Shown here: in pieces, positions 25,771 through 35,588 of the stretch
Position numbering within the stretch: position 1 is the stretch's first letter
Layout of the letters: the number at the start of each line of letters is the position of its first letter
Source of the DNA: Paracoccaceae bacterium
GTDB lineage: Bacteria > Pseudomonadota > Alphaproteobacteria > Rhodobacterales > Rhodobacteraceae
Direction: 5' to 3'
Assembly (NCBI GenBank): GCA_003605175.1
Contig: QWDA01000003.1
Location: forward strand, 194,501 to 258,500
Length of the DNA: 64,000 nt
Program-made: the position numbers and the translations under genes
The notes under the pieces: model-generated
What the model was told of the DNA's origin: nothing
What the model saw: the letters and a program-made list of their open reading frames with translations, nothing else
Database searches by the model: none

Positions 25771-26715
25771 ATGACGTCCGACCTTCCCACCCCGACCGCC
25801 CCGCTCCGCATCGGCACACGCGGCTCACCGCTCGCGTTGGCGCAGGCGCATGAAACCCGCGACCGGCTGGCGGCTGCTTTCGATCTGCCGCTGGGTGCGT
25901 TCGAGATCGTGGTGATCAAGACGACGGGCGACAGGGTGCTGGACCGGCCGTTGAAGGAGATCGGCGGCAAGGGGCTGTTCACCCGCGAGATCGAGGCGGA
26001 CCTTCTGGGCGGGCGGATCGACATCGCGGTGCATTCGATGAAGGACATGCCGGTCGAGCAACCGGCGGGTCTGCTGCTCGATTGCTTTCTGCCGCGCGAG
26101 GATGTGCGGGACGCGTTCGTGTCGCCATCCGCGGCGGGACTGGCCGATCTGGCGCCTGGCACGAAGGTGGGCACATCGAGCCTCAGGCGGAAGGCGCAGC
26201 TTCTGAACCGGCGGCCCGATCTGGAGGTGGTCGAGTTTCGCGGCAACGTGCAGACGCGGCTCAGGAAGCTGGAAGAGGGCGTCGCCGCCTGTACTTTCCT
26301 GGCGATGGCGGGGCTGAACCGGCTGGGCATGACGCATGTGGCGGCGGCCGCGATCGCGCCCGAGGAGATGCTGCCGGCGATCGCGCAGGGGGCGATCGGT
26401 GTGGAGCGGCGCCTGGACGACACAAGGGCCGGAGCCATGCTGGAAGCGATCCATCATCGCGAGACCGGCCAGCGGCTGGCGGCGGAGCGGGCGTTTCTGG
26501 GCGCGCTCGACGGCTCGTGCGAGACTCCGATTGCGGGGCTTGCGGAGCTTGACGGCGGCATGTTGCGGCTCAGGGGTGAGATCCTGAGGACCGACGGGTC
26601 CGAGGCGCTTTCGGAGGACCGGACGGCGCCGGTCGAGGCTGGCGCCGAACTGGGCCGGACAATGGCGCGCGATCTCCTGGCCCGCGCCGGAGCGGGGTTC
26701 TTCGACTGGCGGTAG
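25771..26715 (+). CDS. hemC: Porphobilinogen deaminase (hydroxymethylbilane synthase)
   Basis: A 314-residue enzyme that polymerises four porphobilinogens into hydroxymethylbilane. Motifs are [35 protein letters not shown] and the cofactor-attachment GSCETPIAG (the Cys that carries the dipyrromethane, bases 26511-26528). It is divergent from hemE. It ends 13 bases before the convergent hemN stop. Confidence 0.95.
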   Translation: MTSDLPTPTAPLRIGTRGSPLALAQAHETRDRLAAAFDLPLGAFEIVVIKTTGDRVLDRPLKEIGGKGLFTREIEADLLGGRIDIAVHSMKDMPVEQPAGLLLDCFLPREDVRDAFVSPSAAGLADLAPGTKVGTSSLRRKAQLLNRRPDLEVVEFRGNVQTRLRKLEEGVAACTFLAMAGLNRLGMTHVAAAAIAPEEMLPAIAQGAIGVERRLDDTRAGAMLEAIHHRETGQRLAAERAFLGALDGSCETPIAGLAELDGGMLRLRGEILRTDGSEALSEDRTAPVEAGAELGRTMARDLLARAGAGFFDWR

Positions 26716-26728
26716 CGGAGGGCCGCGC

Positions 26729-28084
26729 TCAGATGGCGCGGCTGTGCGACATTTCCGGCGAGGCGTAGGCGTCGAAATGATGCGCCAGGATCCGTGTCAT
26801 CGGGCGCCCGGCCTCGGTGATCTCGATCCCGGTATCGGTTTTCTCGACCATGCCGGGGAAGGCGTCTCCGAGCCCTGCGATGCGGCGGGCGATCTCGGCA
26901 GGCGCGACACCGAGTCGGGCGGCGAGCGTCGCCACGTCGATCCGGAAATCGCACATCAGCATCTCGATGATCCCGCCGCGCAGGCGGTCGTCGGGGCTCA
27001 GCACATGGCCGCGCGAGGTTGCGAGCGTGCCGGCGGCGATCCGCTTGCGGTATTCCGAAGTGGCCGGATGGTTCTGCGCGTGCCCCTGCGGGAAGCGCGA
27101 GATCGCGGAGGCGCCGAGGCCGAGCAGAACCTCGGCGGTATCGTCGGTATAGCCTTGGAAGTTGCGGCGGAGCCGGCCTTCGGCGGCGGCGACGGCCAGC
27201 CCGTCCTCGCGGCGCGCGAAATGGTCGATCCCGATGGTGCGGTAGCCGTCCCAGGCGAAGAGCCTGCGCGCGGTCTCGAACAGGTCGAGCCGCTCTTCCG
27301 GGGTGGGGAGCGCGTCCGAGGGGATCAGCGTCTGCCGTCGGGCCATCCAGGGGACATGGGCGTAGCCGTAGAGCGCCACCCGGTCCGGGTTGAGCGACAG
27401 GACACGCTGAACCGAGTCGGCCATGCGGTCGCTTGTCTGCCAGGGCAGGCCGTAGACCATGTCGATGTTCAGGCTGCCGATATCGCGGGCGCGGAGCCCG
27501 TCGATGGCGGTCTTGGTGATTGCAAAGCTCTGTTCGCGGCCGATGGTCTTCTGGATTTCTGGGTCGAAATCCTGCACGCCGATGCTGGCGCGGGTCATGC
27601 CGGCTTCCACCAATGCGTCGAGCCGCGCTTCGTCGATCTCGTTCGGGTCGATCTCGACCGAGAACTCCGCGTCGGGAGCGAAGGGAAAGACGGCGGAAAT
27701 CGCCGCCGTGAGGCGCGCGATCGTTTGCGGGTCGAGGATCGTCGGCGTCCCGCCGCCCCAATGCAATCGCGACAGCGCGATCCCGGCCGGTAGCGACCGG
27801 GCCACGAGCACGATCTCGGCGATGAGACTGTCCACATAGGACCGGACCGGAGCCATGGTCGCGGTGCCCTGGGTGCGGCAGGCGCAGAACCAGCACAGGT
27901 GCCGGCAGAACGGGATGTGAACGTAGAGCGAAATCCGGGATCCTTCGGGGATCGCCCTGATCCAGGCATCCGTGTCGGACGGACCCACGCCGCCCGCGAA
28001 GTGGTTTGCGGGCGGATAGCTCGTGTAGCGCGGCACGCGCGCGTCGAAGAGCCCCATTCGTCTGAATTGCGTCTTGTCTGCCAT
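26729..28084 (-). CDS. hemN: Oxygen-independent coproporphyrinogen III oxidase
   Basis: A 451-residue radical-SAM enzyme for anaerobic or low-oxygen heme synthesis. It carries the CRHLCWFCAC cluster motif (CxxxCxxC), SRLHWGGGTPT, and a HemN-specific opening PRYTSYPPANHF. The length and start match HemN proper and not HemW. The promoter region has a perfect FNR box (28120-28133), 36 bases before the start, in keeping with oxygen control by FnrL, whose gene diverges from it. Confidence 0.95.
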   Translation of the reverse strand: MADKTQFRRMGLFDARVPRYTSYPPANHFAGGVGPSDTDAWIRAIPEGSRISLYVHIPFCRHLCWFCACRTQGTATMAPVRSYVDSLIAEIVLVARSLPAGIALSRLHWGGGTPTILDPQTIARLTAAISAVFPFAPDAEFSVEIDPNEIDEARLDALVEAGMTRASIGVQDFDPEIQKTIGREQSFAITKTAIDGLRARDIGSLNIDMVYGLPWQTSDRMADSVQRVLSLNPDRVALYGYAHVPWMARRQTLIPSDALPTPEERLDLFETARRLFAWDGYRTIGIDHFARREDGLAVAAAEGRLRRNFQGYTDDTAEVLLGLGASAISRFPQGHAQNHPATSEYRKRIAAGTLATSRGHVLSPDDRLRGGIIEMLMCDFRIDVATLAARLGVAPAEIARRIAGLGDAFPGMVEKTDTGIEITEAGRPMTRILAHHFDAYASPEMSHSRAI

Positions 28085-28119
28085 GGATCTAGAGTTGCGT
28101 TGTACCCGGGCGGCCGTCC

Positions 28120-28133
28120 TTGATCCTGATCAA
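28120..28133. promoter_or_regulatory. FNR box between hemN and fnrL
   Basis: TTGATCCTGATCAA is a perfect TTGAT-N4-ATCAA FNR/FnrL site. It lies 36 bases upstream of hemN and 33 bases before fnrL, so it could serve activation of hemN and autoregulation of fnrL. Confidence 0.9.
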
Positions 28134-28165
28134 GAACACCGGCAAGCGATGGCAGGAGAAGCCGA

Positions 28166-28900
28166 ATGTCTGCAGCCGGAAAGGCACCCTTGCAATGCGC
28201 AGACTGCCCGATCCGGCATCGGGCCGTCTGCGCGCGCTGCGAGCAGGACGAGCTGCAGATGCTCGAGGACATGAAATACTACCGATCCTACGACCCGGGT
28301 CAGACGATGGTGTGGGCCGGGGATCAGATGGATTTCGTGGCCTCTCTGGTGTCCGGGGTCGCCACCCTGACCCAGACGATGGAGGATGGGCGAACCCAGA
28401 TGGTCGGGCTGTTGCTGCCGTCGGATTTCATCGGCCGGCCGGGGCGCGCGACGGCGCCCTTCACCGTTACCGCGGTGTCGGAGGTCACGGTCTGCTGCTT
28501 CCGGAAGCGGCCCTTCGAGCGGATGATGGTGACCACGCCGCATATCGCGCAGCGGCTTCTCGAGATGGCGCTCGACGAGCTGGACGCGGCTCGGGAATGG
28601 ATGCTGCTTCTCGGCCGGAAGACGGCGCGCGAGAAGATCGCGAGCCTGATCGCGATCATCGCGCGGCGCTCGCATGACGGGACCTCGTTGCCCTCGCGGC
28701 ACCAGGTGGACCTGCCGCTGACGCGCGAGGCGATGGCGGACTATCTGGGTCTGACGCTGGAAACCGTGAGCCGGCAGGTTTCGGCGCTGAAGCGCGACGG
28801 GTTGATCGAGCTCGAGGGCAAGCGCCGGATCGTCATTCCCGATTTCGAGCGGCTGCTGGGCGAGACCGGCGACGACAGCGACGGCGGGCCTTTGATCTGA
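28166..28900 (+). CDS. fnrL: Crp/Fnr-type oxygen-sensing regulator FnrL
   Basis: A 244-residue regulator that binds a [4Fe-4S] cluster and activates anaerobic genes. N-terminal cysteines C11, C14, C22 and C25 in CADCPIRHRAVCARC and further Cys at 110-111 (TVCCFRK) provide ligands, matching the FnrL arrangement and not that of the canonical E. coli spacing. The DNA-binding helix-turn-helix is ADYLGLTLETVSRQVSALKRDG, with the E--SR pattern (residues ETVSRQ) for TTGAT recognition. Its likely targets, hemN, usp and ccoNOQP, all have sites in this window. Confidence 0.96.
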   Translation: MSAAGKAPLQCADCPIRHRAVCARCEQDELQMLEDMKYYRSYDPGQTMVWAGDQMDFVASLVSGVATLTQTMEDGRTQMVGLLLPSDFIGRPGRATAPFTVTAVSEVTVCCFRKRPFERMMVTTPHIAQRLLEMALDELDAAREWMLLLGRKTAREKIASLIAIIARRSHDGTSLPSRHQVDLPLTREAMADYLGLTLETVSRQVSALKRDGLIELEGKRRIVIPDFERLLGETGDDSDGGPLI

Positions 28901-28907
28901 CGCCCGG

Positions 28908-29516
28908 TCAGCGCGCGAAGGCCGAGCGGATCAGGCCGAAGCCGGCCGTCGCGAACAGGGCCGATACGGCTCCGTCGATCCAGCGCGCAAGCCGACGGTA
29001 GCCCGCCATCATGCCGGGCAACGAGAACGCCAGGGCATAGCCGGTGTAATTCGCAAATCCGATCGCCACGCAGAGCATGGTGGCCAGCGCCAGATCGCCG
29101 CCGGAACCGCCGGTGCCGAGCCCCATGGAAAGCGCCGCCATCCACGCGAAGACGGCCTTGGGGTTCGCGAGGTTCAGGGCAAAGCCCCGGAGGAACCAGC
29201 GCCCGTCGCGGAGCGCGGTCTCGGGTTGTTCGGCAGGCCGCAGGCTCGCCTTGCCCGACCGGAGGGCGAGCCAGAAAAGATAAAGCCCGCCCAGGAGCTT
29301 GAGCCCCGCGAGCAGCGTTGCGGATCCTTGCAGAAGCGCGCCGAGACCGGTTGCGGCGACAAGCCCCCAAACCGCGAGGCCGGTTCCGAGGCCCGCGCCG
29401 AACAGCAGCCCGGCCACGCGTCCCGAGCGGAGCGCGGTCGTCGCGGCGGCCAGATTGGCCGGCCCCGGCGAGACGGCGACGACGAGAAAGGCGAGGGCGA
29501 TGGCCAAGAGATCCAT
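28908..29516 (-). CDS. LysE-family translocator (amino acid exporter)
   Basis: A 202-residue inner-membrane protein of the LysE/RhtB family. The opening reads IALAFLVVAVSPGPANL, with the conserved SPGPN-like motif, then GLLFGAGLGTGLAVWGL, and LNLANPKAVFAWMA. Six hydrophobic segments are expected and visible. It probably exports an amino acid or small metabolite. The start ATG 29516 (MDLLAIALAF) is preferred because the first helix begins there. It follows the usp gene on the same strand by 70 bases. Confidence 0.85.
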   Translation of the reverse strand: MDLLAIALAFLVVAVSPGPANLAAATTALRSGRVAGLLFGAGLGTGLAVWGLVAATGLGALLQGSATLLAGLKLLGGLYLFWLALRSGKASLRPAEQPETALRDGRWFLRGFALNLANPKAVFAWMAALSMGLGTGGSGGDLALATMLCVAIGFANYTGYALAFSLPGMMAGYRRLARWIDGAVSALFATAGFGLIRSAFAR

Positions 29517-29586
29517 GGGCGGCTCCGAACAGCTGGCCCCCGAAGGTCGCACGCGCCGGCGCCGGGAGGCAAGGCCCGCACGCGCC

Positions 29587-30426
29587 TCAATGCGCCATCA
29601 GCACCGGAAGCCGGGCGATCTCCAGCATATTGCGGGTGGCGCCGCCGAGGATCGCTTCGCGCAGGCGCGAATGGCCGTAGGCCCCCATCACCAGCATGTC
29701 GGCACCCCGGTCGTCGCAGTGGCGCGCCAGGACCTCGCTGATCCGGTCCATCGACCGGGCGAGCACGCTGATACTGACGCGCACGCCGTGCCGTGAGAGC
29801 ATCTGCGCCAGCGCGCCGCCCGGATCGGACCGGTCGGGGGCATGGCGCGGCGGGTCGATGATGGCGATCTCGACTTCTTCGGCGCGGCCGAGGAAGCTCA
29901 TCGCGCCACGGATCGCGGCCAGCGCCTCGGGGCTCTGATTCCAGGCGATCACCACCTTGCGCGGGTCGACCCAGTCTTCCTGCCCCTCCGGAAGCACGAG
30001 GACCGGCACGCGCGTCTGAAAGAGCGCGGCTTCGAGGATTGCCACATCGGCGGTGTCGCAATCCGGTCCGTAGGGCTTGGGCAGGATGGCAAGGTCGGAC
30101 AATTGCATGCCGTCGCCGATCGTCGCGCCCAGCGTGCCGAGTTGGGCAATGACCGGCACGGTATCCCAGGGGATCACCCAATCGGCCAGGATCCCGGTGG
30201 CGGCCTTCTCGGCTTCGGCGGCATCGTTCCGCGCGCCCTCGATATTGGTTTGCAGCAGGATCGCCTCCGCCCCGGCGAAATAGGCGCCGGGATTGGTCCG
30301 GTCGATGCCCACGCAGAGTACCGACAGATGCCCCCCGAACATTTCGGCGAATGCGGCGGCGGTTCGCAGCGCATCGGAATAGCGATCTGTTCCCGCCATG
30401 CAGGCGGAAATGGATTTGAAGGACAT
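29587..30426 (-). CDS. Universal stress protein, two UspA domains
   Basis: A 279-residue protein with tandem UspA-like domains. The N-terminal half begins SISACMAGTDRYSDALRTAA, and the C-terminal ATP-binding motif is GAYGHSRLREAILGGATR (the G-x2-G-x9-G-(S/T) pattern). The start ATG 30426 follows AAAGGGG. An FNR box (30485-30498) lies 59 bases upstream, so expression probably rises at low oxygen, together with the divergent ccoN operon. The role is survival under oxygen or nutrient limitation. Confidence 0.85.
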   Translation of the reverse strand: MSFKSISACMAGTDRYSDALRTAAAFAEMFGGHLSVLCVGIDRTNPGAYFAGAEAILLQTNIEGARNDAAEAEKAATGILADWVIPWDTVPVIAQLGTLGATIGDGMQLSDLAILPKPYGPDCDTADVAILEAALFQTRVPVLVLPEGQEDWVDPRKVVIAWNQSPEALAAIRGAMSFLGRAEEVEIAIIDPPRHAPDRSDPGGALAQMLSRHGVRVSISVLARSMDRISEVLARHCDDRGADMLVMGAYGHSRLREAILGGATRNMLEIARLPVLMAH

Positions 30427-30484
30427 GACACCCCTTTCTGCGTCGCACGCCTCGCGAGCTTCCTCCGCAGCGCCTGAACTGTCC

Positions 30485-30498
30485 TTGATCCCTGTCAA
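30485..30498. promoter_or_regulatory. FNR box upstream of the usp gene
   Basis: TTGATCCCTGTCAA: left half perfect, right half GTCAA instead of ATCAA. It is 59 bases before the usp start. Confidence 0.75.
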
Positions 30499-30516
30499 TT
30501 TTCGTCCCGGCACCTG

Positions 30517-30530
30517 TTGACCTGAATCAA
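30517..30530. promoter_or_regulatory. FNR box upstream of ccoN
   Basis: TTGACCTGAATCAA: right half perfect, left half TTGAC. It lies 90 bases before ccoN and 19 bases from the usp box, so two FnrL dimers could sit between the divergent genes. Confidence 0.8.
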
Positions 30531-30619
30531 GGCCGTGGATCCGGCGGCAGTGCAAAGACGGCTTAGCGGCGCGGACTCTCCTGTCACGCGCCTCGAGAAC
30601 TCGGACGAGGAAGCGGAGA

Positions 30620-32212
30620 ATGCTGGACTATGTGAAACTCGCCGCGTTGGGGCTGGTCGCCTTGCTGGCGGCGATTGCCGCGAACCTGGCGCGGGACCTG
30701 CCCTATATGGTGCACGCGATCATCATCATGCTCGTCGCCGCGGGGCTGTTCGTGGTGACCCTGCGGCGCATCGGGGAGCCGAAGCCGGAAGCGCCGACCG
30801 GGTACATGGACGACGTGATCCGCGCCGGCGTCATCGCCACCGCGCTCTGGGGCGTGGTGGGCTTCCTGGCCGGTGTCTTCATCGCGTTCCAGCTGGCCTT
30901 CCCGGTGCTGAACTTCGAATGGGCGCAGGGCTACATGAATTTCGGGCGGCTCCGGCCGCTCCATACCTCGGCGGTGATCTTCGCCTTCGGGGGCAACGCG
31001 CTGATCTGCACCTCGTTCTACATCGTGCAGCGGACCAGCGCCGTGCGGCTCTGGGGCGGCAACCTCGCCTGGTTCGTGTTCTGGGGCTACAACCTCTTCA
31101 TCGTCCTGGCGGCGACGGGCTATGTGCTCGGCGGCACGCAGGGCAAGGAATACGCCGAACCGGAATGGTACGTGGACCTCTGGCTGACCATCGTCTGGGT
31201 CGCCTACCTGCTGGTCTTCCTGGGCACGATCCTGACCCGGAAGGAAAAGCACATCTACGTGGCGAACTGGTTCCTCCTGAGCTTCATCGTCACTGTCGCG
31301 ATGCTGCATGTCGTCAACAACCTGTCTCTGCCGGTCTCGCTTCTGGGCTCCAAGTCGGTGCAGCTCTTCGCCGGCGTTCAGGACGCGATGACGCAATGGT
31401 GGTACGGCCATAACGCGGTGGGCTTCTTCCTGACCGCGGGCTTCCTCGGGATGATGTACTATTTCGTGCCGAAACAGGCCGAGCGGCCGGTCTTCAGCTA
31501 CAAGCTGTCGATCGTCCACTTCTGGGCGCTGATCTTCCTCTATATCTGGGCCGGTCCGCACCACCTGCACTACACCGCGCTGCCCGACTGGGCCTCGACG
31601 CTGGGCATGGTGTTCTCGGTGATCCTCTGGATGCCCTCCTGGGGCGGCATGATCAACGGTCTGATGACGCTCTCGGGCGCCTGGGACAAGCTGCGCACCG
31701 ATCCGATCATCCGGATGATGGTGATCTCCATCGGCTTCTACGGCATGTCGACCTTCGAAGGGCCGATGATGTCGATCCGTGCGGTGAACTCGCTCTCGCA
31801 CTACACCGACTGGACCATCGGCCACGTCCATTCGGGCGCCCTGGGCTGGAACGGCATGATCACCTTCGGCGCGCTCTACTTCCTGACGCCGCGCCTGTGG
31901 AACCGCGAGCGGCTCTACTCGCTCGACATGGTGAACTGGCACTTCTGGCTCGCGACCATCGGCATCGTGCTCTACGCGGCGTCGATGTGGGTGTCGGGCA
32001 TCATGGAGGGCCTGATGTGGCGCGAGGTCGATGCCAACGGCTTCCTCGTGAACGCCTTCGCCGACACGGTGGCCGCGAAGTACCCGATGTACGTGGTGCG
32101 GGCGCTGGGCGGGGTCCTGTACCTCAGCGGGGCGATCATCATGTGCTACAACCTCTGGATGACCGTGCGCGGTGAGCCTGCGAAGGCCCCTGTCATGGCT
32201 CCGGCTGAATAA
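30620..32212 (+). CDS. ccoN: Cytochrome cbb3 oxidase subunit I
   Basis: A 530-residue catalytic subunit with the low-spin heme b and the heme b3-CuB centre. The His ligands are visible in [42 protein letters not shown] and the last heme-binding [12 protein letters not shown]. About twelve hydrophobic segments are present. It has the high oxygen affinity expected of cbb3 oxidases. It starts the ccoNOQP operon and is controlled by the FNR box. Confidence 0.97.
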   Translation: MLDYVKLAALGLVALLAAIAANLARDLPYMVHAIIIMLVAAGLFVVTLRRIGEPKPEAPTGYMDDVIRAGVIATALWGVVGFLAGVFIAFQLAFPVLNFEWAQGYMNFGRLRPLHTSAVIFAFGGNALICTSFYIVQRTSAVRLWGGNLAWFVFWGYNLFIVLAATGYVLGGTQGKEYAEPEWYVDLWLTIVWVAYLLVFLGTILTRKEKHIYVANWFLLSFIVTVAMLHVVNNLSLPVSLLGSKSVQLFAGVQDAMTQWWYGHNAVGFFLTAGFLGMMYYFVPKQAERPVFSYKLSIVHFWALIFLYIWAGPHHLHYTALPDWASTLGMVFSVILWMPSWGGMINGLMTLSGAWDKLRTDPIIRMMVISIGFYGMSTFEGPMMSIRAVNSLSHYTDWTIGHVHSGALGWNGMITFGALYFLTPRLWNRERLYSLDMVNWHFWLATIGIVLYAASMWVSGIMEGLMWREVDANGFLVNAFADTVAAKYPMYVVRALGGVLYLSGAIIMCYNLWMTVRGEPAKAPVMAPAE

Positions 32213-32226
32213 GGAGGGTCGGGACC

Positions 32227-32952
32227 ATGGGAATTCTCGACAAACACAAGATCTTCGAAACCAATGCCACGGTCCTGCTCGTGGGCTCGCTCCTGGTGGT
32301 GACCGTCGGCGGCATCGTGGAGATCGCTCCCCTGTTCTACCTCGAGAACACGATCGAGAAGGTGGAGGGGATGCGGCCCTATTCGCCGCTCGAACTGCAG
32401 GGGCGCGACATCTATATCCGCGAGGGCTGCTATGTCTGCCACAGCCAGATGATCCGGCCGATGCGCGACGAGGTCGAACGCTACGGGCACTACTCGCTGG
32501 CGGCGGAATCGATGTACGACCATCCGTTCCAGTGGGGCTCGAAGCGGACCGGACCGGATCTCGCGCGGGTTGGCGGGCGATACTCGGACGAGTGGCATGT
32601 CGATCACCTGACCGACCCGCAATCGGTGGTGCCGGAATCGGTGATGCCGAAATACGGGTTCCTTCTGCACCGCGAGCTGGAGGCGGAGCATATCGGCGAC
32701 CTGATGGCGACGAACCGCGCGGTGGGCGTGCCCTATTCCGACGAGATGATCGAGAGCGCCTCGGCCGACTTCATGGTCCAGGTCAATCCGTTCGGCGACA
32801 CCGACGGACTTCTCGAGCGCTATCCCGGCGCGCAGGTCCGGAATTTCGACGGCGAACCGGGGGTCTCCGAAATGGATGCGCTGATCGCCTACATGCAGAT
32901 GCTCGGCACGCTGGTCGACTTCTCGACCTTCGAGCCGGACACGAGCCGATAG
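32227..32952 (+). CDS. ccoO: Cytochrome cbb3 oxidase subunit II
   Basis: A 241-residue membrane-anchored monoheme cytochrome c. One N-terminal hydrophobic helix is followed by the heme site CYVCHS (C68, C71, H72). It passes electrons from CcoP to CcoN. The start follows AAGGAGGGTCGGGACC. It lies 14 bases after ccoN. Confidence 0.97.
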   Translation: MGILDKHKIFETNATVLLVGSLLVVTVGGIVEIAPLFYLENTIEKVEGMRPYSPLELQGRDIYIREGCYVCHSQMIRPMRDEVERYGHYSLAAESMYDHPFQWGSKRTGPDLARVGGRYSDEWHVDHLTDPQSVVPESVMPKYGFLLHRELEAEHIGDLMATNRAVGVPYSDEMIESASADFMVQVNPFGDTDGLLERYPGAQVRNFDGEPGVSEMDALIAYMQMLGTLVDFSTFEPDTSR

Positions 32953-32958
32953 GAGGGG

Positions 32959-33150
32959 ATGATGGACACCTATTCGATCCTGCGGGAACTGGCGGACAGC
33001 TGGGTGCTGATCGCGTTGTTCCTCTTCTTCATCGCCTCGGTCGTCTGGGCCTTCCGGCCCGGCAGCCACGACATCCACAGCGATTCGGCCGCGTTGCCGT
33101 TTCGCAATGACGATCGCCCGGCCCCGAACCGGGCGGAGGACCGCACATGA
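32959..33150 (+). CDS. ccoQ: Cytochrome cbb3 oxidase subunit CcoQ
   Basis: A 63-residue single-helix protein (MMDTYSILRELADSWVLIAL; helix about residues 14-32, then VWAFRPGS). It stabilises the oxidase and has no cofactor. AGGAGGGG precedes two consecutive ATG codons, and either may be used. It overlaps ccoP by an ATGA. Confidence 0.93.
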   Translation: MMDTYSILRELADSWVLIALFLFFIASVVWAFRPGSHDIHSDSAALPFRNDDRPAPNRAEDRT

Positions 33151-34025
33151 GCACGGAAAAGAACAAGGACATCGAAACCACCGGCCATAGCTGGGACGGG
33201 ATCGAGGAGTACAACAATCCGCTGCCGAAATGGTGGCTCTGGACCTTCTATCTCACTATCGTCTGGGGGCTGATCTACACGATCGCCTACCCGGCCTGGC
33301 CGCTGATCAGGGGGGCGACGCCGGGATTGCTCGGGTTCTCGACAAGGGAGGACGTGGCCGCCGACATCGCCGCGGTGAACGAGCGGAACGCCGCGATCAT
33401 GGAGCGGCTGGCCGATGTGGAGCTCGCGTCGCTCGCCGACGATGCCGAATTGCAGGGCTTTGCCCGGAATGCCGGCGCGGCCGTGTTCCGCTCGAACTGC
33501 GTGCAATGCCACGGGGCGGGGGCGGCCGGGGTGCAGGCCTCGGGCTATCCGAACCTCCTGGACGACGACTGGCTCTGGGGCGGCACCATCGACGACATTG
33601 CCTTTACGGTGACCAACGGGATCCGGAACGAGCAATCGCCCGATGCGCGCTATTCGGAGATGCCGGCCTTCGGCGAGCTTCTGGAAGGCGACGAGATCAA
33701 GGCGCTGGTGGCGCATGTCCGCGCGATCTCGGGCCAGGAATACGATGCGGCGCTGGCCGCGACGGGGGCCGAGCTGTTCATCGACAATTGCGCGGCCTGC
33801 CATGGCGACGAGGGCAAGGGGGATCAGGGTGTCGGCGCGCCGAACCTGACGGACGCGATCTGGCTCTACGGCGGCGACGAGGCCAGGCTGGCCGAGACGA
33901 TCACCTATGCGCGGTTCGGCGTGATGCCGGCCTGGTCCGAGGAATACCGGCACGGCCAGGGGCTCGACCGGGCCGAGATCAACGCGGTCGCGGCCTATGT
34001 CCACGGGCTCGGTGGCGGCCAGTAG
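33147..34025 (+). CDS. ccoP: Cytochrome cbb3 oxidase subunit III
   Basis: A 292-residue diheme cytochrome c. The N-terminal helix is LWTFYLTIVWGLIYTIAYP; the heme sites are CVQCHG (C118, C121, H122) and CAACHG (C215, C218, H219). It accepts electrons from the bc1 complex or soluble cytochromes. Its start overlaps the ccoQ stop. The usual accessory genes ccoGHIS do not follow; the next gene is the convergent lpd. Confidence 0.97.
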   Translation: MSTEKNKDIETTGHSWDGIEEYNNPLPKWWLWTFYLTIVWGLIYTIAYPAWPLIRGATPGLLGFSTREDVAADIAAVNERNAAIMERLADVELASLADDAELQGFARNAGAAVFRSNCVQCHGAGAAGVQASGYPNLLDDDWLWGGTIDDIAFTVTNGIRNEQSPDARYSEMPAFGELLEGDEIKALVAHVRAISGQEYDAALAATGAELFIDNCAACHGDEGKGDQGVGAPNLTDAIWLYGGDEARLAETITYARFGVMPAWSEEYRHGQGLDRAEINAVAAYVHGLGGGQ

Positions 34026-34077
34026 CGAAGGGCTCGAGCCCGTCGATCCTGTTCGCGCGTTTCACGTGGCTCGACGA

Positions 34078-34101
34078 CGGCGGTACCGAAGGGTACCGCC
34101 G
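34078..34101. terminator. Bidirectional terminator between ccoP and lpd
   Basis: CGGCGGTACC (34078-34087), loop GAAG, GGTACCGCCG (34092-34101), then ACACTTCTTT on the plus strand. It separates the two convergent operons. Confidence 0.8.
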
Positions 34102-34115
34102 ACACTTCTTTCCGG

Positions 34116-35504
34116 TCAGGAGTGGATCGGGCCGTCGCCGCAGGCGAGCGCCGCCTCGCGCACGGCCTCCGAATAGGTCGGATGCGCATGGCAGGTGCGG
34201 GCCACGTCCTCCGCCGCCGCGCCGAACTCCATCGCGACGCAGATCTCGTGGATCAGGTCGCCCACCATCGGGCCGATCATGTGCGCCCCGAGGATCCGGT
34301 CGGTCTCGGCATCGGCGAGGAGCTTGACGAAGCCCTCTCCCGCGAAATTGGCCTTCGCCCGTCCGTTGCCCATGAAGCTGAACTTGCCGACCTTGTACTT
34401 GCGGCCCGCTTCCTTGAGCTGTTCCTCGGTCTGGCCGACCGCGGCGACCTCGGGCCAGGTGTAGACCACGCCGGGGATCACGCCGTAGTTCACGTGGCCC
34501 TTCTGGCCGGCGATGGTCTCGGCGACGGCCATGCCCTCGTCCTCGGCCTTGTGGGCGAGCATGGGCCCCGAGATGCAGTCGCCGATCGCGTAGATGCCGG
34601 GCACCGAGGTTTCCCAATGCGCGCCTGTCTTGACGACGCCGCGCTCGGTCGTCTCGACGCCGATTTCCTTGAGGCCGAGCCCGTCAGTATAGGCGCGGCG
34701 GCCGGTGGCGACCAGCACGGCGTCGGCCTCGAGCGTGTGGTCGCTGTCGTCCTTGCGGAGCTTGTAGGCGATCTTGGCCTTGGTCTTGGTCGCTTCAACG
34801 CCCTGAACGGCGGCGCCGAGGATGAACTCGAGCCCCTGTTTCTTCAGGGTCCGCTGCAGCGTCTTCTGGATCTCGCCATCCATGCCGGGGGTGATGAAAT
34901 CGAGATACTCGACCACCGTCACTTCGGAGCCGAGGCGGGCATAGACGGAGCCCATCTCGAGGCCGATCACGCCGGCGCCGATCACCACCAACTTCTTGGG
35001 AATCCTGGGCAATTCGAGTGCGCCCGTGGAGGTCACCACGACCTTCTCGTCGACCGTCACCCCGGGCAGCGAAGCGGGTTCGGAGCCCGTGGCGATCACG
35101 ATGTTCTTCGCCTCGTGCACCTCGTCGCCGACCTTGACCTTGCCGGCCTGCGGCACCGAGCCCCAGCCCTTCAGCCAGTCGACCTTGTTCTTTTTGAACA
35201 GGAACTCGACGCCCTTGGTGTTCTGGCCGATCACCTCGTCCTTGTAGGCAAGCATCCGTTTCCAATCGACTTTCGGCGCCGAGCCGATCAGGCCCATGGC
35301 GGCGAAGTTGTGCTCGGCCTCGTGGAGCTGGTGGCTTGCGTGCAGGAGCGCCTTGGAGGGGATGCAGCCTACGTTGAGGCAGGCGCCGCCCAGCGTCTCG
35401 CGCGCCTCGACGCAGGCGGTCTTGAGACCCAGTTGCGCGCAGCGGATGGCGCAGACATAGCCGCCCGGGCCGCCGCCTATTACGATCACGTCATAGCTTG
35501 CCAA
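34116..35504 (-). CDS. lpd: Dihydrolipoyl dehydrogenase (E3)
   Basis: A 462-residue flavoprotein that reoxidises lipoamide in 2-oxoglutarate dehydrogenase. FAD-binding motif is [14 protein letters not shown], redox disulphide [13 protein letters not shown], and the C-terminal His-Glu pair lies in AHPTYSE. The start is TTG 35504 (MASYDVIV) with AAAGGAG 7 bases upstream; longer starts run into the 37-bp repeat. It is the last gene of the sucC-lpd operon, after an 85-base gap with the repeat. Confidence 0.95.
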   Translation of the reverse strand: MASYDVIVIGGGPGGYVCAIRCAQLGLKTACVEARETLGGACLNVGCIPSKALLHASHQLHEAEHNFAAMGLIGSAPKVDWKRMLAYKDEVIGQNTKGVEFLFKKNKVDWLKGWGSVPQAGKVKVGDEVHEAKNIVIATGSEPASLPGVTVDEKVVVTSTGALELPRIPKKLVVIGAGVIGLEMGSVYARLGSEVTVVEYLDFITPGMDGEIQKTLQRTLKKQGLEFILGAAVQGVEATKTKAKIAYKLRKDDSDHTLEADAVLVATGRRAYTDGLGLKEIGVETTERGVVKTGAHWETSVPGIYAIGDCISGPMLAHKAEDEGMAVAETIAGQKGHVNYGVIPGVVYTWPEVAAVGQTEEQLKEAGRKYKVGKFSFMGNGRAKANFAGEGFVKLLADAETDRILGAHMIGPMVGDLIHEICVAMEFGAAAEDVARTCHAHPTYSEAVREAALACGDGPIHS

Positions 35505-35533
35505 TGGGGTCTCCTTTCCGGATTCTGGCCGGT

Positions 35534-35570
35534 CACAACCTGTACACAACCCGTACACAACCTGTACACC
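35534..35570 (+). repeat. 11-bp-phased GTACACAACC triplet, copy 2
   Basis: GTAC cores at 35542, 35553 and 35564. It is identical to copy 1 except for T at the base before the last GTAC. It lies 30 bases upstream of the lpd start, in the gap after the MAPEG genes, and runs antisense to lpd. Confidence 0.85.
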
Positions 35571-35588
35571 GGCCGCGCACCGTGGCCC

